DNA from: Devosia sp. RR2S18 | GTDB lineage: Bacteria > Pseudomonadota > Alphaproteobacteria > Rhizobiales > Devosiaceae | NCBI RefSeq assembly: GCF_030177755.1 | Contig: NZ_CP126539.1 | Location: forward strand, 3,000,001 to 3,064,000 | Direction: 5' to 3' | DNA length: 64,000 nucleotides | Part shown: positions 7,663 through 16,377 of the stretch, piece after piece | Layout of the letters: the number at the start of each line of letters is the position of its first letter | Position numbering within the stretch: position 1 is the stretch's first letter | Notes under the pieces: generated by a model | What the model saw: the letters and a program-made list of their open reading frames with translations, nothing else | Told to the model about the DNA's origin: nothing | Database searches by the model: none | Translations under genes and position numbers: made by a program

Positions 7663-8220
7663 ATGCAATTGGCAGCCCAGGCAGACGGTACACCGAACAA
7701 GGCCAACGATTCTCTCGTGCTGCGCCCGCCGCGCCCGGAGGATGGTGCCAGGGTGTGGCAATTGGTGCATGAGACGGCTAGCCTCGATGATAACTCAATG
7801 TACTGTAATCTGCTGCAATGCAGCCATTTTGCAGGCACTTGTGCTATCGCCGAACTCAATGGCGCCGTGGCTGGGTGGGTGTCGGGCTACGTGCCGCCTG
7901 AGGCTCCTGATACTCTCTTTATCTGGCAGGTTTGCGTCGCCGAGCACGCCCGCGGCCGTGGGCTTGCCAGGCAGCTGATCGGTTCGGTCTTGACGCGCCC
8001 TGCCTGCGAGAATGTTTCGAATCTTCAAAGCACCATCACCGACGGCAACGCCGCCTCCTGGGCATTGTTCGGGTCATTAGCCAAATCCTTGGGCGCGACA
8101 CTCGGCCGTCAGCCGCACTTCGAGCGCGAAGGACATTTCGGCGGCCAATACGACACCGAACACCTAGTGACCATTGGCCCCTTCTCCAAAGGCGGCCTGC
8201 CGGTGCGCAACGCCGCCTGA
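7663..8220 (+). CDS. ectA: Diaminobutyrate acetyltransferase
   Basis: A 185-residue GNAT acetyltransferase that transfers acetyl from acetyl-CoA to L-2,4-diaminobutyrate, the second ectoine step. It shows the EctA pattern: LRPPRPEDGARVWQLV at the N-terminus, LDDNSMYCNLL, the CoA-binding segment VAEHARGRGLARQL and the C-terminal FGGQYDTEHLV. The ATG at 7663 is taken because GGAGGG lies four bases upstream; an in-frame TTG at 7609 lies inside the promoter. It is the first gene of ectABCD-ask. Confidence 0.95.
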   Translation: MQLAAQADGTPNKANDSLVLRPPRPEDGARVWQLVHETASLDDNSMYCNLLQCSHFAGTCAIAELNGAVAGWVSGYVPPEAPDTLFIWQVCVAEHARGRGLARQLIGSVLTRPACENVSNLQSTITDGNAASWALFGSLAKSLGATLGRQPHFEREGHFGGQYDTEHLVTIGPFSKGGLPVRNAA

Positions 8221-8273
8221 TCGCCCTCCCATTCTCTTTGAAAGCTTAGCCGTCCCTAAGGAGGCAAACCCCT

Positions 8274-9548
8274 ATGACTGACCAGATTGCAACATTCGAC
8301 CGCGTGGAGAGCCAGGTTCGTTCCTATTCGCGCAGCTTCCCCAAGCTCTTCAACAAGGCGCAGGGCGCCACGATCTTCGATGACGAAGGCACTGCCTATA
8401 CGGACTTCCTTGCGGGGTGCTCGTCGCTCAACTACGGGCACAACGATCCGGACCTCAAGGCAGCGTTGATCGACTATATCAGCGAGGACGGCATCGCTCA
8501 TGGCCTCGACATGTTCACCGATGCCAAGGAGCAATTCCTCGAAGCTTTCGAGCGTCTGATCCTCAAGCCACGCGGTATGGACTATCGCGTGCAGTTCACC
8601 GGCCCTACCGGAGCCAATGCGGTAGAAGCGGCTATCAAACTGGCGCGCAAGGTAACCGGCCGCACCAATGTGATCTCCTTCACCAATGGATTTCACGGGG
8701 TGACCCTTGGTGCTTTGGCAGCGACAGGCAATTCCGGGCACCGTGGTGGCGCCGGCATTCCACTTCACGGCGTGACCCGCGCGCCGTTCGACGGCTATTA
8801 CGGCAAAGACATCAACACCGCGGAACTGCTCGACCAGCAATTGTCCGACCCGTCGGGCGGCATCGATGCACCGGCCGCGATCATCGTCGAGCCCGTTCAG
8901 GGTGAAGGTGGGCTCAACGTCGCTTCACAGGGCTGGCTCAAGAAGATCCAGGCCATCGCGAAAAAGCACGGTGCGCTCTTCATCATCGATGACATTCAGG
9001 CTGGTTGTGGCCGGACGGGGACATTTTTCTCCTTTGAGAAGTTCGGCCTGTCGCCCGATATTGTCACTATGGCGAAGTCGCTGTCGGGCATGGGGCTGCC
9101 CTTCGCAATCACACTGCTCAAGCCCCAGCATGACATCTGGAAGCCGGCCGAGCACAACGGTACTTTCCGCGGTAACAATCATGCCTTCGTTACGGCCCGG
9201 GCGGCGCTCGATAAGTTCTGGGCTGACGGCGCCTTCGAAACCGAACTCGCTGAGAAGGCTGAGTTCCTGCACCGGCGCCTGCGTTCCATCGCCAATGAGT
9301 ACGGGCTGCGCGTCAAGGGGCGTGGCTTGATGGTCGGCATCGAGACCGACTCGGGTGAAACCGCCTCAGCCATTTGCAAGCTCTGCTTCGAGGACCGGCT
9401 GATCATCGAGACATCGGGCGCCCATGACGAGATCGTCAAAATCCTGGCGCCCCTCACCATCGACATGGACCAGTTCGCACGAGGCCTCGACATTCTCGAG
9501 AACGCCTTCGAGGCCGAACTCGGTGGCCAGCGCGCCGCCGCGGAATAA
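8274..9548 (+). CDS. ectB: Diaminobutyrate-2-oxoglutarate transaminase
   Basis: A 424-residue class III PLP aminotransferase. It takes the amino group of glutamate to turn aspartate 4-semialdehyde into diaminobutyrate, the first committed ectoine step. [41 protein letters not shown] and the Lys site [10 protein letters not shown] are all present. The length is that of the family. It has a strong ribosome binding site (AAGGAGG, 8258-8265 region) and lies 53 bases after ectA, 11 bases before ectC. The substrate is shared with the carboxyspermidine dehydrogenase at 3177. Confidence 0.97.
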   Translation: MTDQIATFDRVESQVRSYSRSFPKLFNKAQGATIFDDEGTAYTDFLAGCSSLNYGHNDPDLKAALIDYISEDGIAHGLDMFTDAKEQFLEAFERLILKPRGMDYRVQFTGPTGANAVEAAIKLARKVTGRTNVISFTNGFHGVTLGALAATGNSGHRGGAGIPLHGVTRAPFDGYYGKDINTAELLDQQLSDPSGGIDAPAAIIVEPVQGEGGLNVASQGWLKKIQAIAKKHGALFIIDDIQAGCGRTGTFFSFEKFGLSPDIVTMAKSLSGMGLPFAITLLKPQHDIWKPAEHNGTFRGNNHAFVTARAALDKFWADGAFETELAEKAEFLHRRLRSIANEYGLRVKGRGLMVGIETDSGETASAICKLCFEDRLIIETSGAHDEIVKILAPLTIDMDQFARGLDILENAFEAELGGQRAAAE

Positions 9549-9559
9549 GGAAGCACGAG

Positions 9560-9958
9560 ATGATCGTTCGTAATCTCAATGACGCCCGCAAGGGTGAGCG
9601 CCTCGTCAATTCCAACGGCTGGGACTCCACCAGACTGCTGCTCGCCGGCGATAATATGGGCTTCTCGTTCCACATCACCCGCATCCATGCGGGTACCAGC
9701 CACGAGTTCCACTACAAGCACCACTTCGAGAGCGTCTACTGCATCTCGGGTAATGGCGAGATCGAGGATCTAGCGACTGGCGAAGTCCACCAGATCGAGC
9801 CTGGCGTGATGTACGCGCTCAACCTCAATGACAAGCACCGGCTCACGGCCCGCGACGAGATGGTGATGGCCTGCTGCTTCAATCCGCCGGTGACGGGCAC
9901 CGAAGTGCACCGCGAGGACGGCTCCTACGCGCCGGCAGAACTTGCAGAAACCGCTTAA
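9560..9958 (+). CDS. ectC: Ectoine synthase
   Basis: A 132-residue single-cupin enzyme that closes N-gamma-acetyldiaminobutyrate to ectoine. Family residues are in place: [17 protein letters not shown] with metal ligand Glu, [12 protein letters not shown], and [11 protein letters not shown] with the Tyr and His metal ligands. EctC is 130-140 residues elsewhere. It lies between ectB (11 bases) and ectD (21 bases) with its own ribosome binding site (AAGGAAG). Confidence 0.97.
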   Translation: MIVRNLNDARKGERLVNSNGWDSTRLLLAGDNMGFSFHITRIHAGTSHEFHYKHHFESVYCISGNGEIEDLATGEVHQIEPGVMYALNLNDKHRLTARDEMVMACCFNPPVTGTEVHREDGSYAPAELAETA

Positions 9959-9979
9959 GCCCCAGAGAGAGATCAACAC

Positions 9980-10903
9980 ATGTCACTCGCAACCAACCAT
10001 ATTGCCGACGACTATCCGACCCGCGGCAGCACCGAAACCTGGCTTGAGCGCAAGGATCCCGTATTCTGGGGCAACTGGACGCCGGAAGCGCCGTTGACCC
10101 GCGCCCAGGTCGAGAGCTTCGAGAAGAATGGCTTTCTCGTGCTCACCAACGTTTTCTCGGAGGTGGAGATCGCCAAGCTCAAGGATGAGTCGGCGCGCAT
10201 CCGTTCCGGCGAGATCCAGCTGCAGGCCGACAACCTCATTACCGAGCCTGGGTCAAATGCAGTCCGCACCGTGTTTCGCCTTGATGAAGAGAGCACCATC
10301 TTCGACCGCCTCGCGCGGGACGAGAGGGTCGCCGGTCGCGTCAAGTTCCTGCTCGATGACGATCTCTACCTGCATCAGAGCCGGCTGAACTATAAGCCGG
10401 GCTTTACCGGCAAGGAGTTTTATTGGCACTCCGATTTCGAGACCTGGCATGCCGAGGATGGCATGCCACGCATGCGGGCCATTTCGGCTTCGATCCTTTT
10501 GACCGACAATGATGCGCTCAATGGTCCGCTGATGCTGATGCCCGGTTCGCACCAGCACTTCGTGTCTTGTGCAGGCGAGACGCCGGAGGATAATCATAAA
10601 TCTTCGCTCAAGAAGCAGGAGATCGGTGTCCCCTCCCCCGACGCGCTAACCCAGATGGCTAACAAGTTCGGCATCGAATATGCTGCGGGCAAGGCAGGTA
10701 CGGTGGTGCTCTTCGACTGCAACACCATGCACGGATCGAACGGCAACATCACGCCCTTCCCGCGCTCCAACGCGTTCTTTGTCTACAATTCGTGGTCCAA
10801 TCGCGTGGTATCGCCGTTCGCCGCCAAGAAGCCGCGTCCACCCTTCCTGGCCTCACGCGATCCGAAGGCCCCGCTGGCCATCGAAGGCGGCAAGATCAGC
10901 TAA
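9980..10903 (+). CDS. ectD: Ectoine hydroxylase
   Basis: A 307-residue Fe(II)/2-oxoglutarate dioxygenase that hydroxylates ectoine to 5-hydroxyectoine. The signature FYWHSDFETWHAEDGMP gives two iron ligands (His150 and Asp152) and the third is His251 in NTMHGSNGN. RSNAFFVYNSWSN close to the C-terminus fits the 2-oxoglutarate/ectoine pocket. The protein has the usual length. With ectD in the same unit the cell should make hydroxyectoine, which protects against heat and desiccation as well as salt. Confidence 0.96.
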   Translation: MSLATNHIADDYPTRGSTETWLERKDPVFWGNWTPEAPLTRAQVESFEKNGFLVLTNVFSEVEIAKLKDESARIRSGEIQLQADNLITEPGSNAVRTVFRLDEESTIFDRLARDERVAGRVKFLLDDDLYLHQSRLNYKPGFTGKEFYWHSDFETWHAEDGMPRMRAISASILLTDNDALNGPLMLMPGSHQHFVSCAGETPEDNHKSSLKKQEIGVPSPDALTQMANKFGIEYAAGKAGTVVLFDCNTMHGSNGNITPFPRSNAFFVYNSWSNRVVSPFAAKKPRPPFLASRDPKAPLAIEGGKIS

Positions 10904-10923
10904 AGGCCGGCCCCTTGACATCC

Positions 10924-10945
10924 TCCTCCCCGCACGCGGGGAGGA
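10924..10945 (+). repeat. Hairpin between ectD and ask
   Basis: TCCTCCCC at 10924-10931 pairs with GGGGAGGA at 10938-10945 around a six-base loop. There is no T run after the stem, so a true terminator is unlikely. It could stabilise the upstream ect mRNA, lower ask expression, or be a degenerate member of the GC-rich palindrome family also seen at 52669-52699. Confidence 0.5.
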
Positions 10946-10996
10946 CCTTTGGCATGCCTTGCAATGCCCACGAGACACAAACCTCGGACTTGTATT

Positions 10997-12445
10997 TTGA
11001 CCACCCCAGCCCACACAGTCGAAAAGATCGGCGGCACCTCCATGTCGCGCAGCCACGAACTGCTGGAGACGGTTCTCATCGGCGGCCGCTCTGCCGACAC
11101 GCTCTACAACCGTGTCTTTGTTGTCTCGGCCTATGCTGGCATGACCAACAGCCTGCTCGAGCACAAAAAGACCGGAGAGCCGGGCGTCTATGCACTGTTT
11201 GCCAATGCGGAATCGGGTTGGCAATGGGGTGATGCGCTCTCGGCCGTTGCCAAGGAGATGGTGGAAAAGAATGCCGAAATCTTCGCCGATCCATCAAGCC
11301 GCGACTTGGCCGACAAGTTTATTCGCGAGCGGATCGAGGGCGTGCGCTCTTGTCTGATCGACCTGTCGCGGCTCTGTTCCTTCGGGCATTTCCAGCTGGC
11401 GTCACACCTGCTGACCGTGCGGGAGATGCTGTCTTCGTTGGGTGAAGCGCAGTCGGCCTACAACACTGCGCTGCTACTGCGGCAGCATGGGGTAAATGCC
11501 CGTTTCGTTGACCTCACCGGCTGGCGACAGGACGAGGAGCGGCCTCTCGACGAGCACATTCGCGCGCAGTTCGATGGCATTGACCTCGCCCGCGAGATGC
11601 CGATCGTCACCGGTTACGCCCAATGCATCGAGCAGTTAATGAAGACCTATGACCGTGGCTACTCCGAGGTGACATTGTCGCGAGTGGCGGTGGTGACCGG
11701 CGCTGCCGAAGCGATCATCCACAAGGAGTTCCACCTCTCCTCGGCCGATCCCAAGATTGTGGGCTCCGACCGGGTGCGGGTGATCGGTGAGACTAATTAC
11801 GACGTGGCCGACCAGCTCTCGAATATGGGCATGGAGGCCATCCACCCCCGCGCGGCCAAGTCGTTGCGCCAAGCCGGTATTCCGCTGCGCGTCAAAAACG
11901 CCTTCGAGCCGGAGCATCCAGGCACTGTGATCCGTTCGGATTTGCCCGCACGCACGCCTGGCGCCGAGATCGTAACCGGCCTATCGGGTGTTTTCGCATT
12001 GCAGTTCCACGACCAGGATATGGTTGGGGTCAAGGGATATGACGCGAAGATCCTCGATGCGCTGACCCGGCATAAGGTCTGGATCATCTCCAAGACCTCC
12101 AACGCCAACACGATCACGCATTATCTCAAGGGATCAATGAAGGCCATCCGGCGGGTGGAGAGCGATCTGTCAGAAGCCTTCCCGACCTCGTCTATTGCCC
12201 TGCGCAAGCTTGCGATTGTGTCGGCGATTGGTCGCGACCTACGGGGTGCCGGGGTGCTCTCGCGCGCCATCGCCGCGCTTGACCATGCGGGGATCGAGCC
12301 CATCGGCATCACCGACATGATCCGCAAGGTCGACCTACAGGTGATGGTCGAAGAGGATCAGTTCGAGACGGCTATAGCGGCCCTGCACCAGGGCCTGGTA
12401 GAGGAACGGGTGGCCCGGCGGACCGAGATGAAACGCGTCGCGTAA
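10997..12445 (+). CDS. ask: Ectoine-specific aspartate kinase
   Basis: A 482-residue aspartokinase of the Ask_Ect type found in ectABCD-ask operons. It phosphorylates aspartate, the first step toward the aspartate semialdehyde used by EctB. The N-terminal HTVEKIGGTSMSRSHEL is the kinase ATP/aspartate site, VVTGAAEAIIHKEF and IGETNYDVADQLSNMGMEAIHP follow, and the C-terminal 150 residues hold two ACT-like regions. The start is uncertain. TTG 10997 gives the usual family N-terminus (TTPAHTVEKIGG), but ATG 10964 or TTG 10949 are open alternatives that would add 11 or 16 residues. Ask_Ect enzymes are less feedback-inhibited than the housekeeping kinase. Confidence 0.92.
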   Translation: MTTPAHTVEKIGGTSMSRSHELLETVLIGGRSADTLYNRVFVVSAYAGMTNSLLEHKKTGEPGVYALFANAESGWQWGDALSAVAKEMVEKNAEIFADPSSRDLADKFIRERIEGVRSCLIDLSRLCSFGHFQLASHLLTVREMLSSLGEAQSAYNTALLLRQHGVNARFVDLTGWRQDEERPLDEHIRAQFDGIDLAREMPIVTGYAQCIEQLMKTYDRGYSEVTLSRVAVVTGAAEAIIHKEFHLSSADPKIVGSDRVRVIGETNYDVADQLSNMGMEAIHPRAAKSLRQAGIPLRVKNAFEPEHPGTVIRSDLPARTPGAEIVTGLSGVFALQFHDQDMVGVKGYDAKILDALTRHKVWIISKTSNANTITHYLKGSMKAIRRVESDLSEAFPTSSIALRKLAIVSAIGRDLRGAGVLSRAIAALDHAGIEPIGITDMIRKVDLQVMVEEDQFETAIAALHQGLVEERVARRTEMKRVA

Positions 12446-12550
12446 GGCGCTCTATCCACAGAAAATTCAATTCAGAAACTTTGCTTAAAGTGCCACTGGA
12501 ACAAAATGCGCGCGCGGTGTCTTAGTGCACAGGCAGAGCGAGTCGCGACC

Positions 12551-12763
12551 ATGCAAGACCAAGCTTACTCCGACAACGGCCTTCTCAAGACGATTGGCCG
12601 CATAGAACAGTGCCTCGGCGCCCTGCAGCCCAACCGTGCCGCAGAGATCCGCTTGCGCATGAAGATCGAAGAGGCGCTCGAGACCGGATACGAGATCGCC
12701 TATGCCCGCAAGGATACGGACAGCAGCAATGTCAGCAACGTGATCCCGTTCCCCGGCAGGTGA
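12551..12763 (+). CDS. Small conserved-looking hypothetical protein
   Basis: A 70-residue protein I do not recognise. Its middle is a helical, charged region (LLKTIGRIEQCLGAL and RAAEIRLRMKIEEALETGYEIAY). It ends in NVIPFPGR, a short C-terminal motif common in small alphaproteobacterial proteins. ATG 12551 is used; an ATG at 12506 would add 15 residues but starts in a stretch with no family-like character. It stands alone between ask and the converging peptidase. Confidence 0.55.
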   Translation: MQDQAYSDNGLLKTIGRIEQCLGALQPNRAAEIRLRMKIEEALETGYEIAYARKDTDSSNVSNVIPFPGR

Positions 12764-12784
12764 ACCGGACCAGTGGTTTGATGT

Positions 12785-13882
12785 CTAAGCGGATACCGTT
12801 GTTCTCGGCATCTCTGATAGGACTTCCGCCACCCCGTTGCGGATGATGACAATCTCCTCAAGGCGCAGCCCGAACCGACCCTGGAGGTAAATCCCAGGCT
12901 CGATCGAAAACACCATGCCTTCATCCAACACCGTCTCACTGCTGGCGGTGATGTAGGGGGCTTCGTGGATGTCGACGCCCAAGCCGTGGCCGGTACGGTG
13001 GAGGAAATTGGGGCCATAGCCGGCCGCGGTGATGATGTCGCGGGCGGCTTTGTCCACCACACTCGCCGGCACACCCGGCTTGGCGGCCTTAATCGCCGCA
13101 TTAACGGCCCGCTCCAGTATCGAATGAACCTCCTGGTAGCCTTTGGGCGCCGAGCCAAGATAGCCCACACGCGTCATATCCGAGGGATACCCGCCAATAC
13201 GGCCGCCAGTGTCGATCAGCACCGCGTCGCCGGGTGCCAACTTGGTGTTGCCGGTGTGGTGATGGGGAAAGGCGCCGTTTGCACCGAAGCAGACGCTGCA
13301 GAACTCGGTGGTGGCGCCGTTGGCCTTATAGAAGTCGCGGATAACGGTGGCGACTTCCGTTTCAGTGATGCCGGGACGTAGTGCGGCAAAGCCCGCTTCC
13401 ATGGCGCGGTCATTGAGCAGAGCACTCGCCTTGAGCCGCTCATATTCGTCCGCATCTTTGCGTGAGCGGAGATAGCCGACCGTATCCTCGGTAAACCGGC
13501 GGGAAGCGCCGGGAAGCGCATCGAGCAGCAGTAGCGCAAAATCGGCGCGCATGGTTTCGTCAAGCACGATGGAAGGACTGATGCGAGGCACGCCCGCCGC
13601 GTCGATCAGTTCCTCGAGCGCCGGCTGCGGCCCGTCGGCGTCGGCCCACGGAAAGAAAGGAAGATCGGTGTGCTGGCGCGCACTGTCGACATTGAGCGCG
13701 GGCATAAGGATTCCAGCAAAGCTCTGGCTCACCAGCAGCAAGACGGGACGCTCATCGCCATGCGGCGAGAGGTCAGCGAGCCAAAGCATATGGCTCGAGG
13801 GGCCGATGGCGACGAGATCGGTACCGGTAGCTTCCATGCGGGCGCGCAGATTTGCCATGCGCGTGGAGAGATGGGCGTTCAT
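12785..13882 (-). CDS. M24-family metallopeptidase, Xaa-Pro dipeptidase type
   Basis: A 365-residue protein with an N-terminal creatinase-like domain (residues 1-130) and a pita-bread M24 catalytic domain (about 140-360). Metal ligands of the family are visible: Asp in DAVLIDTGG, the following Asp in YPSDMTRVGY, His in FLHRTGHGLGVDIHE, Glu in SIEPGIY and Glu in LRLEEIVII. Such enzymes cleave Xaa-Pro dipeptides or N-terminal Xaa-Pro bonds in the cytoplasm, although some M24 members act on other substrates such as creatine or ectoine. It follows the binding protein of a peptide ABC transporter by 105 bases on the same strand, which suggests it digests the imported peptides. Confidence 0.85.
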   Translation of the reverse strand: MNAHLSTRMANLRARMEATGTDLVAIGPSSHMLWLADLSPHGDERPVLLLVSQSFAGILMPALNVDSARQHTDLPFFPWADADGPQPALEELIDAAGVPRISPSIVLDETMRADFALLLLDALPGASRRFTEDTVGYLRSRKDADEYERLKASALLNDRAMEAGFAALRPGITETEVATVIRDFYKANGATTEFCSVCFGANGAFPHHHTGNTKLAPGDAVLIDTGGRIGGYPSDMTRVGYLGSAPKGYQEVHSILERAVNAAIKAAKPGVPASVVDKAARDIITAAGYGPNFLHRTGHGLGVDIHEAPYITASSETVLDEGMVFSIEPGIYLQGRFGLRLEEIVIIRNGVAEVLSEMPRTTVSA

Positions 13883-13987
13883 GTTTGGCTCGAAAGAGAA
13901 TGCTGGTCGGAAGAGTGGAGGAGCCGAGCCCGAGGGACCAACCCGGCTCCCCTGCGGCGGCGGTCAGGTGCCACCGCTGTCTGGCGC

Positions 13988-15571
13988 CTAGTCCTTGGTG
14001 ACGAGGCGATAGTAGACGAAGTCCGAAGTGGCGCCGTTCACATAGCCTTCGACGTTCTCGGCCATGGCGACCTGCGACTCGGCCTGGAACATGATGACGA
14101 TGGGCGAGCTTTCCTGAACCTTCTGCTGCAGCTCGACATACATCTCGTTGCGCTTCTCGGCATCTGGCTCGGCCAAAGCCGCCATCGTCATCTCGTTCAG
14201 TTCGGCGGGAACTTCCCAGCTGTTCCGCCATGTGGTGGTCGCCTGATAGTTGTCATCGGAATTATCCGAATTATAGGCGAACGCCTTGGCGTTGGAGTGC
14301 GGATCCATGAAATCCGGGCCCCAATAGAGAAGCATGGCTTCGTGCGCCCGCTCCCGATACTTGGTGATGACCTGAGCGCCAGTTCCTGGGACGATCTCAA
14401 AGTTAATCCCCGCCTCGGCGAAGCTGGCCTGCAGTGACTGGGCTATATCGGTGAAGGGCGTGGAGTTGATCACATCGAGGGTGACCTCGATCGGCGTCGT
14501 GATGCCCGCCTCTTCGAGGATCTGCTTAGCCTTCTCCAGATCGTAGCTATAGGGCGTCTCGTCATAGGAACCTGGAAAACCTTTGGGCCAGAAGGCCTGA
14601 TGCTTCTCCATCTGCCCGGCGAGGAAGGACTGCGTCATGCCGTCGTAGTCCACGAGGTAGCGGGCAGCTTCCCACACAGCTGGTGGCGTAAGTTCGTCCG
14701 TCTTTTGGTTGAACGATAGGAAGTGGACCGCCGCCTGAGGGTAAGCCTCCACCTTGATTGGTGCTGCCAGGCCGCCGATCTGATCGGGAGTCAGGTTCTT
14801 GGCCATATCAACGTCGCCCGACGTCAGCAGGAGCTGCTGGGTAGCGGCTTCGGCAACATGGCGGATCAGCACCTGCTTCATGGCGGGGGCGCCACGGAAG
14901 TAGTTCTCATTGGCACTCATGCGCACGAATTCGGCCGGACGATAGTCGGTCAGAACGAACGGGCCGGAACCCGCAGAATTCGTGTTGAGCCAGGTGTTGC
15001 CCAAGTCGCCGTCGACCTCGTGCTCCATAACCAGAGCCTCGTCGACAATGGAGGCCGGGCGCGCTGCCAGCACGTTCAGCACGAAGCCCGAGGCGAAGTC
15101 ACCCTCCCAACGAACGGTGACTGTGTCGCCGTCGACCGTTACCATCTCCTCGATATTCTCCGGCGTCCAGCCAAGCTGGGTCAGGATGAAAGCGGGGGTG
15201 AGGTTGAGATCGACGACACGCTTGAACGAGAAGAGCACGTCTTCGGGGCGAACCGGATTGCCCGACGCGAAGTTGGTGTCGCGGAGTGTGAAGGTGATCG
15301 ACTTTGCCTCTTCATCGATCGTCCAGTCTTCGGCGAGGCCGCCGACCAGCTGTGTAGTATCCTCAGCTTCATACTGCACCAGACGGTCATAGAGATTGGT
15401 ATTGATCTCCCCCGCGGTAAACTCATAGGCCTGCGCTGGATCAAGCGCGACGATGTCGTCAATGTTCTGGGCGATCACCAGTGCATCGGCGGGGGTGGCG
15501 GCATAGGCTGCCCCGGCCGCGAGCGGCAGGGTCAGTGCAGTAGCCAGAAGGGCTGCGCGAAAATGCTTCAT
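13988..15571 (-). CDS. Periplasmic peptide-binding protein (SBP_bac_5 family)
   Basis: A 527-residue exported protein. A signal peptide spans residues 1-24 (KHFRAALLATALTLPLAAGAAYA). The mature part has the DppA/OppA family core: IVALDPAQAYEFTAGEINTNLYDRLV near the N-terminus and FTLRDTNFASGNPVRPEDVLFSFKRV about residue 95. Later segments QAAVHFLSFNQKT and LLYWGPDFMDPHSNA also fit the family. It captures peptides for the permease encoded divergently at 16378. Its start codon shares one base with the stop of the upstream regulator, so the two are translationally coupled. Confidence 0.92.
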   Translation of the reverse strand: MKHFRAALLATALTLPLAAGAAYAATPADALVIAQNIDDIVALDPAQAYEFTAGEINTNLYDRLVQYEAEDTTQLVGGLAEDWTIDEEAKSITFTLRDTNFASGNPVRPEDVLFSFKRVVDLNLTPAFILTQLGWTPENIEEMVTVDGDTVTVRWEGDFASGFVLNVLAARPASIVDEALVMEHEVDGDLGNTWLNTNSAGSGPFVLTDYRPAEFVRMSANENYFRGAPAMKQVLIRHVAEAATQQLLLTSGDVDMAKNLTPDQIGGLAAPIKVEAYPQAAVHFLSFNQKTDELTPPAVWEAARYLVDYDGMTQSFLAGQMEKHQAFWPKGFPGSYDETPYSYDLEKAKQILEEAGITTPIEVTLDVINSTPFTDIAQSLQASFAEAGINFEIVPGTGAQVITKYRERAHEAMLLYWGPDFMDPHSNAKAFAYNSDNSDDNYQATTTWRNSWEVPAELNEMTMAALAEPDAEKRNEMYVELQQKVQESSPIVIMFQAESQVAMAENVEGYVNGATSDFVYYRLVTKD

Positions 15572-16248
15572 CAGCGTTTCTCCATTGGTTTGACCATTTT
15601 CTTATTCTTGGCCGGTTTTGGGGTGCCGGTTTTTACCTTGTCTGGTAGCTGGCGCGTGGGCCGAGCCGTCGAGCGGAACAAAGCGAGCGTGCCGGTCCAA
15701 AGCAGGCGCGCTGGCTGATCGGTGTGATTGGACCACGAATGGGGGCGATTGCCGCGGAAATGCAAACTGTCGCCGGCGTTCATCACCATATCCTCGCCGT
15801 CGAGGCGCTGCATGATGGAACCCTCAAGCACGAAGAGGATCTCCTCGCCCTCGTGCGCGACAGTTTCCGAGCGGTAGCCCGGCGGCACTGTCATTACGAA
15901 ACTGCTGAGCTGATTGCCAGGGAAGTCAGCCCCGAGCCGCTCGTAGATCATCGATGAGCCATCCACCGAGAAGCGGTTGCGTTCACTGGCCCGGGTCAGT
16001 GCGGTGTGGGTGGCCGGCGCGGCGATGAAGTAATCGATGCTGACGCCAAGCGCTCGCGCGATCTGCGCCAGCGTGCCCAGTGAGGGCGTAGCGTGATCCC
16101 GCTCTACCTGGCTCAGATAGCCCACCGAAACCTCTGCAGACTCTCCCAAATCCATCAGGGTCATCTGCTGCTGGCGGCGACGCGCACGGATCAGCGCACC
16201 CACTTTGGGATGCCCCTCCTCTGCTTTCATCGCCGGTACTGCCGCCAT
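15571..16248 (-). CDS. XRE-family regulator with cupin sensor domain
   Basis: A 225-residue protein with an N-terminal HTH (about residues 19-75: IRARRRQQQMTLMDLGESAEVSVGYLSQVERDHATPS) and a C-terminal cupin (about 115-185: GYRSETVAHEGEEILFVLEG, GDSLHFRGNRPHSWSN). The last 25 residues are Lys/Arg-rich. This layout is typical of amino-acid and polyamine catabolism regulators of the PuuR/SutR kind. ATG 16248 is taken; in-frame TTG 16260 and GTG 16257 precede it. It lies between the two divergent peptide-transport operons and probably controls both, possibly by binding the inverted repeat at 16282-16300. Confidence 0.85.
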   Translation of the reverse strand: MAAVPAMKAEEGHPKVGALIRARRRQQQMTLMDLGESAEVSVGYLSQVERDHATPSLGTLAQIARALGVSIDYFIAAPATHTALTRASERNRFSVDGSSMIYERLGADFPGNQLSSFVMTVPPGYRSETVAHEGEEILFVLEGSIMQRLDGEDMVMNAGDSLHFRGNRPHSWSNHTDQPARLLWTGTLALFRSTARPTRQLPDKVKTGTPKPAKNKKMVKPMEKR

Positions 16249-16281
16249 GCCTGCCACCAAAATTTTTTTGATCTAACCAAA

Positions 16282-16300
16282 CTTTCTTGTAAGGTGAAAG
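16282..16300. promoter_or_regulatory. Inverted repeat in the divergent peptide-transport promoter
   Basis: CTTTC at 16282-16286 and GAAAG at 16296-16300 flank nine bases. The repeat lies in the 129-base gap between the XRE-cupin regulator and the permease gene, so it could be its operator. The arms are only five bases long and may be chance. Confidence 0.3.
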
Positions 16301-16377
16301 CGAAATCTCAAGAGCTTGATACCGCACAGGAGAGTCATTCCGTGCGCGTAACTCTTTGTTTCGCCAAAGGAATGTAG

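Noticed and set aside
12496..12530. GGAAC before the 70-residue hypothetical gene, checked for an EcfG promoter
   Set aside because: At either spacing the -10 box differs in two or more bases.
12785..13882. M24 peptidase as the ectoine hydrolase DoeA of the ectoine-degradation pathway
   Set aside because: DoeA is also M24-like, but the gene is beside a peptide transporter and there is no DoeB-type deacetylase or ectoine transporter near, so an Xaa-Pro peptidase is preferred.
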